Source of the DNA: CAZXIC01 sp964640195
Lineage (GTDB): Archaea; Iainarchaeota; Iainarchaeia; Iainarchaeales; GCA-2688035
Assembly: GCA_964640195.1 (NCBI GenBank)
Contig: CAZXIC010000015.1
Coordinates: 1 to 24,704 of the forward strand
Length of the DNA: 24,704 bases
Reading direction: 5' to 3'
Shown one piece after another: positions 1 through 7,807 of the stretch (positions within the stretch are counted from its first letter, which is position 1; every line of letters begins with the position of its first letter). Both the position numbers and the translations under genes were made by a program. Below the pieces are notes generated by a model, which was not told the origin of the DNA, made no database searches, and was given only the letters and a program-made list of their open reading frames with translations.

Positions 1-1482
1 GCCTAACTGCAGCGGGTCATCGTACCTGTACCTGATGTTGCAGTGCATTGTGCTCTTGCTCTCTTGCCCCCTTTGAAATGTAGGCGCTGTTGCCCGCAGC
101 CTCAATTCGGTGTCATCCCTTGCCTTCAGCAGGTCAATCGTGTCCTCAAGGAAAATCAGCCAGTCGCTGCTGCAAATGATGTGGTTGTCGATTGAGAGAA
201 CGATGTTTTGTAAATCAATCTGCCCGCTGTTTTTCACCTTCAATTCTATTATTTCCTCGCCATACCTTCCCTGCGTGTTGTCCCATTCGATTTCATAGGG
301 CGTTCGCGGTGAGAGGCTCAGTTCAATGCCGTGCTCTGCCGCTTTTGTGATGTCCAAGGTAAGCGTTTTTCTGATGGGTTCCTTGAAATAGCTGGCGCTT
401 AAAACAATGTTTCCCTTTATGCCAAGTTCTTTTTTTGCCGTAAGCGGAACCTCAATCTGCAGTTCCTTTTCGATTCTTTTTTTGCCCTCAACGCGGCTTA
501 TGTCAATCGCCCAGGGCTGCTCCTGTGCGGCTATCTCGCTGAACTTGAACCAGCTTTTCACGTCCTCCCGCCTGTTGTTTGTGCTGCTTGTTATTTCAAC
601 GCTCAACTGCAGGTCAAGCAGCGGAAAGCTGTTCTTGTTGTCCACTTTTATGTCATCCGTGTCCTTGTTTTTGCCTTCAATCGCCTGCACGCTGAATTTG
701 GCGTCCCCCAGCACAATGTTGGGCAGGGGGTCAGGCAAAAGGGTGAATGTCGCGTCTGCGCTCTCTCTCGTATACTTGACCCTCAGCGAAGCGGTTTTGC
801 TGTCGCCCTCTTTTGTGTTTTTGACTTCCGCGGTTTGGGGCACTATTATGTTGATAGTTGCGGTTTCCGTCGCGTTCCCCATTAGAGTCACAGCGGTTTC
901 AGCAGCCATGTCTTTCAGCGCCCCTTCCGGAACCAACTCAGCCTGCACAGTGCCGCTGCCGTTGTTTTTCAACTCAACCTCAACCTGCCTTGTTTCCCCC
1001 ACAAACAGCTGCTGGGGGAAGGCTGCCCCGAATTCTAGTATTTCAACGTCTAGGTTTTTCTGCACCTCTATTTCCTTTTCCCTCTCTCCGGGTGAAATTT
1101 CAATGCTTGCCGTCTTAAGTGCATAGCCGCTCACCCTCACCTCTGCCCGGTAGTTGCCGTGCCTTAGCTGCACAGCATAGCTTGAGTCTCCGCTTTCGCT
1201 GAAAAACGCTTCGCTGCCGCCTTCTGGGTACAGTTTAATGCCTCCCTTTTGCAGCGTGCCTTCCGTGTCTACAATTGAGAGCGTAACAGTTTCAACGCTT
1301 CCAATGAAGTAGTTGTATGCAAAGAAAGCAATAACGATTAACGCAGCAGCCGCAATTATGTATTTGAGGTTACTTTTAAGAATCACAGCGACTCCGGCGA
1401 GCTTTCCAGAAATGCCCTCTGCCTCGAACTCTATCTCCTCTGTGCTCAGCGTCGGCTCCTCAAATCTCTCAAAGCCTGCCAT
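1..1482 (-). CDS. Membrane-anchored extracytoplasmic beta-sandwich protein, partial (3' end off window)
   Basis: An open minus-strand frame of 494 codons runs from an ATG at 1482 to the left edge without a stop, so the C-terminus is missing. An AGGGG-type SD lies about 8 nt upstream of the ATG. An acidic cytoplasmic N-terminus (about residues 1-36) precedes one transmembrane helix (about 41-60, rich in Ala, Ile and Phe). Next comes a PEGA/carboxypeptidase-regulatory-like beta domain (about 62-145, with the pattern LYPEGG...GNYRAEVRVSGY). Several weak CARDB/NEW3-like repeats follow, with phrases such as VEVELKNNGSGT and IIELKVKNSGQ. Orientation is probably N-in with the bulk outside. Family knowledge suggests a cell-surface or envelope structural role; no enzymatic motif is visible. 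It is the first gene of its strand here, divergent from the gene at 1621. The fold class is fairly sure, the function unknown. Confidence 0.8.
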   Translation of the reverse strand, partial: MAGFERFEEPTLSTEEIEFEAEGISGKLAGVAVILKSNLKYIIAAAALIVIAFFAYNYFIGSVETVTLSIVDTEGTLQKGGIKLYPEGGSEAFFSESGDSSYAVQLRHGNYRAEVRVSGYALKTASIEISPGEREKEIEVQKNLDVEILEFGAAFPQQLFVGETRQVEVELKNNGSGTVQAELVPEGALKDMAAETAVTLMGNATETATINIIVPQTAEVKNTKEGDSKTASLRVKYTRESADATFTLLPDPLPNIVLGDAKFSVQAIEGKNKDTDDIKVDNKNSFPLLDLQLSVEITSSTNNRREDVKSWFKFSEIAAQEQPWAIDISRVEGKKRIEKELQIEVPLTAKKELGIKGNIVLSASYFKEPIRKTLTLDITKAAEHGIELSLSPRTPYEIEWDNTQGRYGEEIIELKVKNSGQIDLQNIVLSIDNHIICSSDWLIFLEDTIDLLKARDDTELRLRATAPTFQRGQESKSTMHCNIRYRYDDPLQLG

Positions 1483-1527
1483 ACGGTCATTCCCCTTTGG
1501 TTGCTCCGCTATAAGTAGAATTAAAGT

Positions 1528-1535
1528 TATTTAAA
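1528..1535 (-). promoter_or_regulatory. Probable TATA box for the 1-1482 surface-protein gene
   Basis: On the minus strand TTTAAATA lies about 46 nt before the ATG at 1482, preceded by a T-run. Transcription would start near 1505 and leave a leader of about 20 nt that contains the AGGGG SD. Inferred from archaeal promoter spacing only. Confidence 0.4.
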
Positions 1536-1620
1536 AACCTTTTCAAAGCTTTTAAGGTTATGCTGGTGTTGGCGTTGCCGCTTAAATAATTTTTGCAGCC
1601 CAAAGTTGTTTGTTATTGCC

Positions 1621-2052
1621 ATGCGCGTGTTTCTTGTTTCAGACAGCAAAACCGGAATCAACTTTTTCCCCCAGCTTGAGGAGCTGCTGCACAAAAAAAT
1701 TGTTGACTTGCAGGCAGAAACAATTTTTGTGCCCTTCCCTGAAGACATTCCTGCAAGGGTTTCTGCTGTTGCAGCTGAGGCAGACCTGATTTTTGTCTTC
1801 GTTTTGTACGAGGAAAAGGACTTCAAAATCGAGCTGCTGCTGAGCAAGCTGATTGACCTTGAAATGAAAACAAAAGCAAAAATAGTCAAGGTGATAGAGG
1901 AGTCAGAGGTGCAGGACCTTAACGAACTGCAGTTGGAGGAGGAAAAGGAAAAGCTTGCTGCAAAGTGGGGCGAATTTATAGTCAATTTCCTGTTCAAGCC
2001 AGGCTCATTCAGCCCGAAGGAAAGCCCGAAGGAAGCTAGTCCTTTCGCTTGA
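1621..2052 (+). CDS. Small protein resembling archaeal riboflavin synthase (RibC-like), divergent
   Basis: A 143-residue protein starting at ATG 1621. A TTG five codons earlier is possible, but CTTAAATAAT at 1581-1590 sits about 35 nt upstream and supports the ATG with a very short leader. The layout follows archaeal RibC/lumazine-synthase-fold proteins from memory: an N-terminal strand (VFLVSD), a motif near EDIP, a hydrophobic strand AEADLIFVFV, the pair EEKD, a strand KAKIVKVIE, and a C-terminal helix ending LFKP. The usual glycine-rich segment after the central strand is missing, so it may not be catalytic. The tail repeats SPKE twice. Its 3' end overlaps the convergent gene by 17 bp. The family call is tentative; it could be an unrelated alpha/beta protein. 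Confidence 0.55.
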   Translation: MRVFLVSDSKTGINFFPQLEELLHKKIVDLQAETIFVPFPEDIPARVSAVAAEADLIFVFVLYEEKDFKIELLLSKLIDLEMKTKAKIVKVIEESEVQDLNELQLEEEKEKLAAKWGEFIVNFLFKPGSFSPKESPKEASPFA

Positions 2053-2623
2053 GAAGCTGCCCCTTCCTGAAGCTCTTAAGCCAGTAGTGCCTGTTGCCAA
2101 GCAGCGCATCGGTTGCCATTTTCAGCAAATCGCCCCAGTCCACTTCCCTCTGCGTCTTGTTTTGCTGGTGCAGTGATTTGATTACTGCAACAGGTTTTGG
2201 GGCAGGTCTGTTAGGCTTTGCACAGGTCCTCAGGACACAGCCGCGCTGCCTTTTTGCAATGGCAATGTAGCCCTTGTCAATTGCGGGGTCTGATTCAAGG
2301 ATTTGCACTATTTTCTTGAAAGGAAACCAGTCATAGAAGAACTTCACATGCAGGCTTGTTTTAACCGAGGCGTAAACGTATGCATCCCCCAGCCGCCATT
2401 TTCGCTGCAGCCGCTTCACGCTCCTCCTTACCTTTGCAAGGGTTGTCCAGTCATAGTCAACGAACAGCGGCTGCATGCCCCCTGTCTTTTGAATGCCTGT
2501 ATAGATTCCGCCTGTGAACATCTGCTTCTGTGGGGAGGCCCTCTGGTGCTCCCTTGCCCAGTAGAACTTCATCTGGAGAAAGAACTCCCCCCTTAAATCG
2601 CATGGCGGCAGTTTGCCCTGCAT
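2036..2623 (-). CDS. Conserved hypothetical protein, 195 aa, basic
   Basis: I chose ATG 2623 over the upstream TTG at 2671. The extra N-terminal codons would run through TTTAAA boxes (2642-2657) that sit at TATA distance from 2623, which implies a leaderless or nearly leaderless transcript. The product is basic and rich in aromatic residues. The central part has VDYDWTTLAKVRRSVKRL, then a stretch with SLHVKFFYDW, a DPAIDKGY turn and a CVLRTC motif. I do not recognise the family with certainty; it has the look of a small DPANN-type hypothetical that may bind nucleic acid, given the Arg/Lys-rich C-terminus. The stop overlaps the convergent RibC-like gene tail by 17 bp. dapA lies 57 nt upstream on the same strand. 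Confidence 0.65.
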   Translation of the reverse strand: MQGKLPPCDLRGEFFLQMKFYWAREHQRASPQKQMFTGGIYTGIQKTGGMQPLFVDYDWTTLAKVRRSVKRLQRKWRLGDAYVYASVKTSLHVKFFYDWFPFKKIVQILESDPAIDKGYIAIAKRQRGCVLRTCAKPNRPAPKPVAVIKSLHQQNKTQREVDWGDLLKMATDALLGNRHYWLKSFRKGQLLKRKD

Positions 2624-2679
2624 AGGTTGTAAAGAATAGCCTTTAAATGTTTTTAAACCGACAACTTCCAAAAAACTGC

Positions 2680-3585
2680 CTATAGAAGCCCGAGCTGCTG
2701 CAGCACTGCGTCAATCTGCTTTGCCGATTCAGGCATCACGTCAACAAGCGGCAGCCTTGGTACTCCTGCGGCTATCCCAAGCTTTCTCAAGGCATAGTGC
2801 GCTGGCCCAGGGTTTGTTTCAATGAACAAAGCCTTGAAAAGCGGCTGCAGCTTTGCATCAATTTCTGCAGCTTCCTCGAATTTTCCCTGCAGCGCTAGCC
2901 CTATGTACTTTGACGTCTGTTCCGGCGCAACATTTGCAGCAACACTGATGCAGCCAGTGCCCCCCGCTTTGATTATCTCAAGGGTCAAGCCGTCGTCGCC
3001 GCTGATTACGTCAAACTCAAAGTCCTTTGTGAGCTCAATAACCTTGCGTATCTGCTCAATGTTGCCGCTGGCTTCCTTTACTGCAATCACATTGCTGAAT
3101 TCCCTGGCAAGCCTTGCGACAGTTTCCGGCTCAACGTTTCTGCCCGTCCTGCCCGGCACGTTGTAGACAATTATCTCGCCGTCAATCGCCTGGGCAATTG
3201 CAGCATAGTGCTGGAAAAGCCCCTCCTGCGTCGGCTTGTTTTGGTAGGGCGAAATCTGCAGGTGCCTTTTCACGCCCAAGTCCTGCATCGCCTTTGCTAG
3301 CGCGATGGCCTCCCTTGTGCAGTTGCTCCCGTCACCCGCTATCACTTCAGCCCTGCCCTTTGCGAAGTCCAGTGCCTTTTCCACAACACTTACCTGTTCC
3401 CCTGCTGTGAGCGCAGCAGCGTGCCCGGTGCAGCCAGCTGGGACAATTCCAGTTACGCCGCCTTTAACGACGTATTCAACCAGCTGCTGCAAGCCATCGA
3501 AATTGATTTCGTGGTTCAAGCGGTTGCCGTCTTCATGCATTGGTGTAACCAATGCGGGAAAGCAGCCAGAAATTTTTTTCACCAT
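2680..3585 (-). CDS. dapA: 4-hydroxy-tetrahydrodipicolinate synthase (DapA)
   Basis: DapA condenses pyruvate with aspartate semialdehyde, the first committed step to diaminopimelate and lysine, in the cytoplasm. The 301-residue TIM-barrel has the Schiff-base lysine K170 in VIAVKEASG, Y141 and R146 in YNVPGRTG, and the motif SPYQNKPTQEG. The start is taken at ATG 3585, with a GGGGGATG SD 5-12 nt upstream; the longer frame to 3618 would run through that SD into dapB. Two residues of the usual Thr/Tyr/Tyr triad differ: the GTTGE motif reads GCTGH (C52 where Thr44 of E. coli lies), and PYYN reads PYQN (Q115 for Tyr107). It lies 19 nt downstream of dapB in the same operon. The pathway role is strongly backed by neighbours; catalytic detail is unusual. 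Confidence 0.93.
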   Translation of the reverse strand: MVKKISGCFPALVTPMHEDGNRLNHEINFDGLQQLVEYVVKGGVTGIVPAGCTGHAAALTAGEQVSVVEKALDFAKGRAEVIAGDGSNCTREAIALAKAMQDLGVKRHLQISPYQNKPTQEGLFQHYAAIAQAIDGEIIVYNVPGRTGRNVEPETVARLAREFSNVIAVKEASGNIEQIRKVIELTKDFEFDVISGDDGLTLEIIKAGGTGCISVAANVAPEQTSKYIGLALQGKFEEAAEIDAKLQPLFKALFIETNPGPAHYALRKLGIAAGVPRLPLVDVMPESAKQIDAVLQQLGLL

Positions 3586-3604
3586 ATCACATCCCCCTTC
3601 TTTT

Positions 3605-4354
3605 TTACTTGGTAACAACCTCTTCCATCAAGTCATCAATTGAGAAGAAACCTTTTTTTCCCTTAACGAATTCCGCTGCTTTCACCGCTCCCAGGGCAAA
3701 GCCCTCCCTGCTCCTCGCCGTGTGCCTCAATTCGATTGTGTCAGCACTGCTGTCAAAGAAAACAGCGTGCGTGCCGGGGACAGAGCCGCCCCTGACTGAG
3801 GCAAAGTGCATTTCGTCTTCCTCGATTTTCCTGCCAAGCCTTTCCTCAACTGCCTTCTTTTTCCTGCGGATGTTTTCAAGCAAAATTTTCTCAATGCCTT
3901 TCGCAGTGCCGCTGGGGCTGTCCTTCTTCCCCTTGTGGTGCATTTCAATGCAAAAAACATCGTATTCTGGCATGCTGTCCATTGTTTTTGCCGCAGCCTC
4001 CAACACCCTGTAAAACGCATTCACCCCCAAGGAAAAATTGCTTGCGTAAATCAACCCGATGCCTGCTTTTTCAACCAATCGCTTCACCTCGCCAACCTTG
4101 TCCCGCCATCCGGTTGTTGCAATCACCGCATTTTTTCCCAGAGGGCAGTACTTTTTTATATTCCCGATAACTGCCTCTGGTGCAGTGAAATCAATGCAGA
4201 CATCTGCCATTCCCAGCGCACCCTTGCTTATCTCCTTTGCTGTCGCACCCTCTGCAATAGGGTCTATGATTGCTGCAATGTTATGCCCCCTATCCTTTGC
4301 AAGGCGCTCCGCCACTTTTCCCATCCTGCCGTATCCAACCAAGGCTATATCCAT
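3605..4354 (-). CDS. dapB: 4-hydroxy-tetrahydrodipicolinate reductase (DapB)
   Basis: DapB reduces the DapA product with NAD(P)H to tetrahydrodipicolinate. The 249 residues match the usual length. An N-terminal Rossmann motif VGYGRMG (residues 6-12) binds the nucleotide, and TTGW (80-83) follows the substrate-side strand. The signature EMHHKGKKDSPSGTA carries H139/H140 and K143, equivalent to the E. coli HHRHK catalytic region. The start ATG 4354 has a box TTTTTATATAA at 4387-4397, giving a leader of about 10-15 nt. It is the first gene of the minus-strand dapB-dapA operon and is divergent from the aminotransferase gene, so both halves of the lysine cluster share one intergenic control region. 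Confidence 0.95.
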   Translation of the reverse strand: MDIALVGYGRMGKVAERLAKDRGHNIAAIIDPIAEGATAKEISKGALGMADVCIDFTAPEAVIGNIKKYCPLGKNAVIATTGWRDKVGEVKRLVEKAGIGLIYASNFSLGVNAFYRVLEAAAKTMDSMPEYDVFCIEMHHKGKKDSPSGTAKGIEKILLENIRRKKKAVEERLGRKIEEDEMHFASVRGGSVPGTHAVFFDSSADTIELRHTARSREGFALGAVKAAEFVKGKKGFFSIDDLMEEVVTK

Positions 4355-4386
4355 CTGTTTCCCGCAGGAAAACCCTGTGCGAAAAA

Positions 4387-4397
4387 TTATATAAAAA
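4387..4397 (-). promoter_or_regulatory. TATA box of dapB-dapA operon
   Basis: Minus-strand TTTTTATATAA, a near-consensus archaeal box A, is centred about 38 nt before the dapB ATG and predicts transcription starting near 4366. It is one of the two divergent promoters of the lysine cluster. Confidence 0.6.
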
Positions 4398-4433
4398 TAA
4401 CCATTTAAGCCGAATTTCGTATAACGGGATTAA

Positions 4434-4443
4434 CTATTAAAAT
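4434..4443 (+). promoter_or_regulatory. Probable TATA box of aminotransferase-dapF-lysA operon
   Basis: CTATTAAAAT is centred about 38 nt before ATG 4477 and predicts a start near 4465 and a leader of about 12 nt. Only 37 nt separate it from the divergent dapB box, so a regulator bound between them could control both operons (inference). Confidence 0.45.
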
Positions 4444-4476
4444 GCTTTAGCAACCCCTTTCATTACAGTGCATTGC

Positions 4477-5658
4477 ATGAACCTGAACAAGAACCTGCTG
4501 AAAATTGTCAGCGAGCCGTATCCGTTTGATGCGGTTGACGCAACAAAGCAGAAAGCCATAGAAAAATTCGGGAAAGACTACTTGATTGATTTTGGTGTCG
4601 GCGACCCGAGCGATGAGACGCCGCAGCAGCTCAGGCAGCAGTGCAAGAAAGCGGTTGACGCAAGGAAGAAAAGCGGTTACCCTGCCTCAATCGGCCATGG
4701 GCAGTTCAGGAACGCTGTCTGCGCTTGGATGCGCAGGCGCTTCGGCGTTTCCCTTAATCCTGAAGAGGTTATTGCAACATACGGCGCAAAATATGCCTGC
4801 TTTCGCATCCCCTCCTACTTCCTCAACCCGAACAGGGGTGAAATCGCGCTTATCCCAAACCCGGGCTATCCGCCCTATACTGACGGAACGCTGCTTGCAG
4901 GCGGCACGCCCCACTACCTGAACTTGTTGCAGCAAAACAGCTTTCTTCCGCTGTTTGAATCAATTGACAGCAAAACTGCCCGGAACGCAAAAATCCTTTT
5001 CCTGAACAGCCCGCACAGCCCGACAGGCGTTATTTACAGAAGGGAAAAGCTAGGGGAAGCGGTTGACTTCTGCAACGACAACGACATTGTGCTCGTCTCA
5101 GACGAATGCTACAGCGAATTGTACTTCAAGGAAAAGCCCCTGAGCATCTTGCAGCTGCCGGGGGCAGACCAGTGCGCAATTGTTCTCAACTCGCTGAGCA
5201 AGAGAAGCATGATGACTGGTTATGCTGTAGGCTTCCTTGCAAGCAAGAACCCGCTGCTGCTAAAGCCCCTTGCCTCAATTACAAGGAAAAGCGTGCAGGG
5301 CGTTCCGACATTCATTCAGGATACGGCAGTTGCGGCATTGAATGATGAAAGGCACTGTGAAAAAATGCGGCATGAGTACAGTGCCAGAATGGATGCGCTG
5401 ATTCCAGCGCTGCAAAGCATAGGCTGCAGCGTTGAAAAACCTGCCGGGACTTTCTACCTCTGGGCGCAGGTTCCTGCAAATCAAACGCCAATGCAGTTCT
5501 CGCAAAGGCTGCTGCTTGAGAAGGGTATAAACAGCATTCCAGGTAATTTAATTTCCCACCGCTTTGATGGCGTGAATCCAGGGGAAAAATTCGTCAGGTT
5601 TGCGGCAGTGCAGCCGATTGAGAAAACAAGGGAAGCTGCGGAGAGGCTGTTGAAATGA
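4477..5658 (+). CDS. Class I/II PLP aminotransferase of the DAP pathway (DapL or DapC type)
   Basis: A 393-residue fold-type I aminotransferase starting at ATG 4477; a GTG at 4468 is an alternative. Visible motifs are GVGDP near the N-terminus, NSPHSPTG (the NxPxxPxG loop), SDECYSEL with the PLP-contacting Asp and Tyr, the Schiff-base lysine in NSLSKRSMMTGY, and a C-terminal FVRFA with the carboxylate-binding Arg. It is the first gene of an operon with dapF and lysA, and the window has no dapD or dapE. That favours direct amination of tetrahydrodipicolinate to LL-DAP (DapL activity). However, the PYPF start and SKRS active-site motif look like succinyl-DAP aminotransferase (DapC). The Arg usual in the GxRxGF loop, which binds the PLP phosphate, is Ala here (GYAVGF). 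Function in lysine synthesis is likely; DapL versus DapC is undecided. Confidence 0.85.
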   Translation: MNLNKNLLKIVSEPYPFDAVDATKQKAIEKFGKDYLIDFGVGDPSDETPQQLRQQCKKAVDARKKSGYPASIGHGQFRNAVCAWMRRRFGVSLNPEEVIATYGAKYACFRIPSYFLNPNRGEIALIPNPGYPPYTDGTLLAGGTPHYLNLLQQNSFLPLFESIDSKTARNAKILFLNSPHSPTGVIYRREKLGEAVDFCNDNDIVLVSDECYSELYFKEKPLSILQLPGADQCAIVLNSLSKRSMMTGYAVGFLASKNPLLLKPLASITRKSVQGVPTFIQDTAVAALNDERHCEKMRHEYSARMDALIPALQSIGCSVEKPAGTFYLWAQVPANQTPMQFSQRLLLEKGINSIPGNLISHRFDGVNPGEKFVRFAAVQPIEKTREAAERLLK

Positions 5659-6512
5659 AGGAAGCAAAACCCTGGCAAGCGGTTGCTGCAGCCACTGTTC
5701 CTTTTTCAAAAATCCACGGCATCGGCAACGACTTCATTGTGGTGGACGAACTGCGCAAAGAGCATGTCAGCGAGAGGGACAAGCCATTTTTCGCAAGGCG
5801 CTACTGCAAAAGGCGCGTTGCTGTTGGAGCAGATGGCATTCTCTTCCTTTGCAAGCCCAAAAGCAGGGAAGCCGATTTCAGGATGCGAATCTTCAACCCT
5901 GACGGAAGCGAGGCAGAAACATGCGTTAACGGCCTGAGATGCGCTGCATTCGAGCGCTTCCTGCTCGGCAAGAGGAGGAAAAGCAGGCATAAAATTGAAA
6001 CAGCGCAGGGCATGGTTGAGGCCAAGGTTGCCGATGCGAAGAAAGACAATGCGACAGTTGAACTGCAGCTGCTCGGGCTGCGCAGCTTCAAGGGAAAATT
6101 TTACCTGTCAGTCAGTGGAAAAAGCTTTGAGTACTACAGCGTTGATGTCGGCAACCCCCATGCTGTTGTCTTCCTGAAAGGAAATGTCCAGAACTTCCCT
6201 GTTGAGGAGATTGGACATGCGTTTGAATGGCACAAGGCGTTCCAGCCGCAGAGGACGAACACTGAATTCGTCAACGTGCTTTCCCCAAGGAAGGTTAGGA
6301 TGAGGGTTCACGAGAGGGGCGCATGCGAAACAGCTGCCTGCGGCTCGGGGAGCGTTGCAGCCGTTGTTGCTGGAATAAACGCCGGCGTTCTGCAGAGCAG
6401 AGAGTGGGTCAGCGTTGAGCAGCCCGGTGGCGTTCTTGAGGTAAAGCTCAACCAAAAAGCATTTTTAAGGGGGGCAGTGCAGAAGGTTTTTAGCGGTCAA
6501 CTGCGCTGGTGA
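5655..6512 (+). CDS. dapF: Diaminopimelate epimerase (DapF)
   Basis: DapF converts LL-DAP to meso-DAP without a cofactor, using two cysteines. Both are present: C90 in NPDGSEAETCVNG and C229 in ERGACETAACGSG. The HGIGNDF (21-27), VGADGI and VDVGNPHAV motifs complete the signature. The 285 residues fit the family. The start overlaps the stop of the aminotransferase as ATGA, implying translational coupling. Two glycines common in the motifs differ (CVNG for CGNG, GACET for GAGET), which may be lineage drift. An N-terminal extension of about 15 residues precedes the first core strand. Confidence 0.95.
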   Translation: MKEAKPWQAVAAATVPFSKIHGIGNDFIVVDELRKEHVSERDKPFFARRYCKRRVAVGADGILFLCKPKSREADFRMRIFNPDGSEAETCVNGLRCAAFERFLLGKRRKSRHKIETAQGMVEAKVADAKKDNATVELQLLGLRSFKGKFYLSVSGKSFEYYSVDVGNPHAVVFLKGNVQNFPVEEIGHAFEWHKAFQPQRTNTEFVNVLSPRKVRMRVHERGACETAACGSGSVAAVVAGINAGVLQSREWVSVEQPGGVLEVKLNQKAFLRGAVQKVFSGQLRW

Positions 6513-6519
6513 TGCTGCA

Positions 6520-7797
6520 ATGTGGTGGGAGCAGGAAAAGCATCTGGAGATAAGGGGCAACCAGCTTTACATAGGCGGATTTAGCGCGTCAGCCCTTGCA
6601 AAGCAGTTTGGGACACCTTTATACGTTTACAACGGCAATAGGCTGCTTGAAAATTTCCGCGCTGTGCGGGAAGCATTCGCTGAACAAAAGGCAAAGCCAC
6701 GCATCCACTTCGCGATGAAGGCAAACTCGCGTCTCGCAATTTTGCAGCTGCTGCAGAGGGAAGGCGCTTTCATTGATGCTGTTTCCCCCAGTGAAGTGAG
6801 AATTGCGCTGCGCGCCGGTTTTGAGAAAAGCAAAATCCTGTTTACCGGAACGAGCGTAAGCAACCGCGATTTGAAAGAAGCGCTTGGCCTGGGCGTGACA
6901 GTGAACATTGACAGCCTTTCCCAGATGAGGCGATTGCATGAATTGGGCTATGAGGGCGATGTGAGCATCAGGTGGAATCCCGGTGCAGGCGCAGGGTTCC
7001 ATGAGCATGCAATAACAGCGGGGAAATTCATAAAGTTCGGAATCCCGGAAGATAGGGTGGAAGCAGCGTTCATGCAGGCAAAGGCTTTTGGGTTCAACGT
7101 TGTCGGGCTGCACCAGCACATCGGCAGCGGCTGGCTTGGCAAAGACGTTGACCTTTTCCTCCAAACAGTTGACAAAACAATTGATGTTGCAAAGAAAGCA
7201 GAGAGTATCCTGGGAAAAAGGCTGCAGTTTGTTGATTTCGGCGGCGGCCCTGGCATAAGGTACAGGAGAGAGCAGGCAGCGTTCCCCCTGCAAAAATACG
7301 CGAAGGGAATCGCTGAAAAGATGCGGGCAAGCGGCTTGAAAGCAGCGATTGCAGTAGAGCCAGGGCGTTTTATTGTGGGAGACGCGGGCATTCTGCTCTG
7401 CGAAATAAACACTGTTGAGGAAAAGAACGTCCCGGTGATTGGGGCGGATGCAGGGTTCAACGACTTAATAAGACCCGCGTTTTACGGCGCTTACCACGAA
7501 ATCGTTGTGTGCGAAAACGTGAACGGAAGGGAGAAAAAGCAGTTCATGGTTGCAGGCAACCTCTGCGAATCATCAGACGTGTTCAACGAAAGCAAGTCTG
7601 CGCTGAGGGAACTGCCTGTCCCACTGGAAGGGGACACCCTTGCAGTCCTTGACGCCGGCGCCTACGGGTTCGAAATGGCTTCAAGCTATAACTCAAGGCT
7701 GCTGCCTGCCTGCGCCCTTGTCCTTGACGGCAAAGCCAGGCTAATCAGGGAAAGGCAGACGCTGGAAGAGCTGATTGGAAAAGAAAAAGAGATTTAA
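6520..7797 (+). CDS. lysA: Diaminopimelate decarboxylase (LysA)
   Basis: LysA decarboxylates meso-DAP to lysine, the last step of the pathway. The 425 residues show the alanine-racemase-like barrel with PLP lysine K67 in FAMKAN, HQHIGSGW, the phosphate-binding GGGPGI loop and EPGRFIVGDAG. The C-terminal beta domain has the CESSDVF motif with the active-site Cys, and DAGAYGFEMASSYN. A GGTGAT SD at 6508-6513 overlaps the dapF stop and lies 6 nt before ATG 6520. It is the last gene of the operon and converges on the coiled-coil gene with a 10-nt gap. Confidence 0.96.
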   Translation: MWWEQEKHLEIRGNQLYIGGFSASALAKQFGTPLYVYNGNRLLENFRAVREAFAEQKAKPRIHFAMKANSRLAILQLLQREGAFIDAVSPSEVRIALRAGFEKSKILFTGTSVSNRDLKEALGLGVTVNIDSLSQMRRLHELGYEGDVSIRWNPGAGAGFHEHAITAGKFIKFGIPEDRVEAAFMQAKAFGFNVVGLHQHIGSGWLGKDVDLFLQTVDKTIDVAKKAESILGKRLQFVDFGGGPGIRYRREQAAFPLQKYAKGIAEKMRASGLKAAIAVEPGRFIVGDAGILLCEINTVEEKNVPVIGADAGFNDLIRPAFYGAYHEIVVCENVNGREKKQFMVAGNLCESSDVFNESKSALRELPVPLEGDTLAVLDAGAYGFEMASSYNSRLLPACALVLDGKARLIRERQTLEELIGKEKEI

Positions 7798-7807
7798 CTG
7801 AAAAAAA

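Noticed and set aside
407..1126. Plus-strand 239-aa open frame
   Set aside because: It is antisense to the minus-strand surface-protein gene, which has an SD, a TM segment and coherent beta domains; the plus frame is Ser/Leu-rich low-complexity shadow.
1527..1997. Minus-strand 156-aa Ser/Phe-rich frame
   Set aside because: Shadow of the RibC-like plus-strand gene; composition is that of a reverse-complemented Glu/Lys-rich gene.
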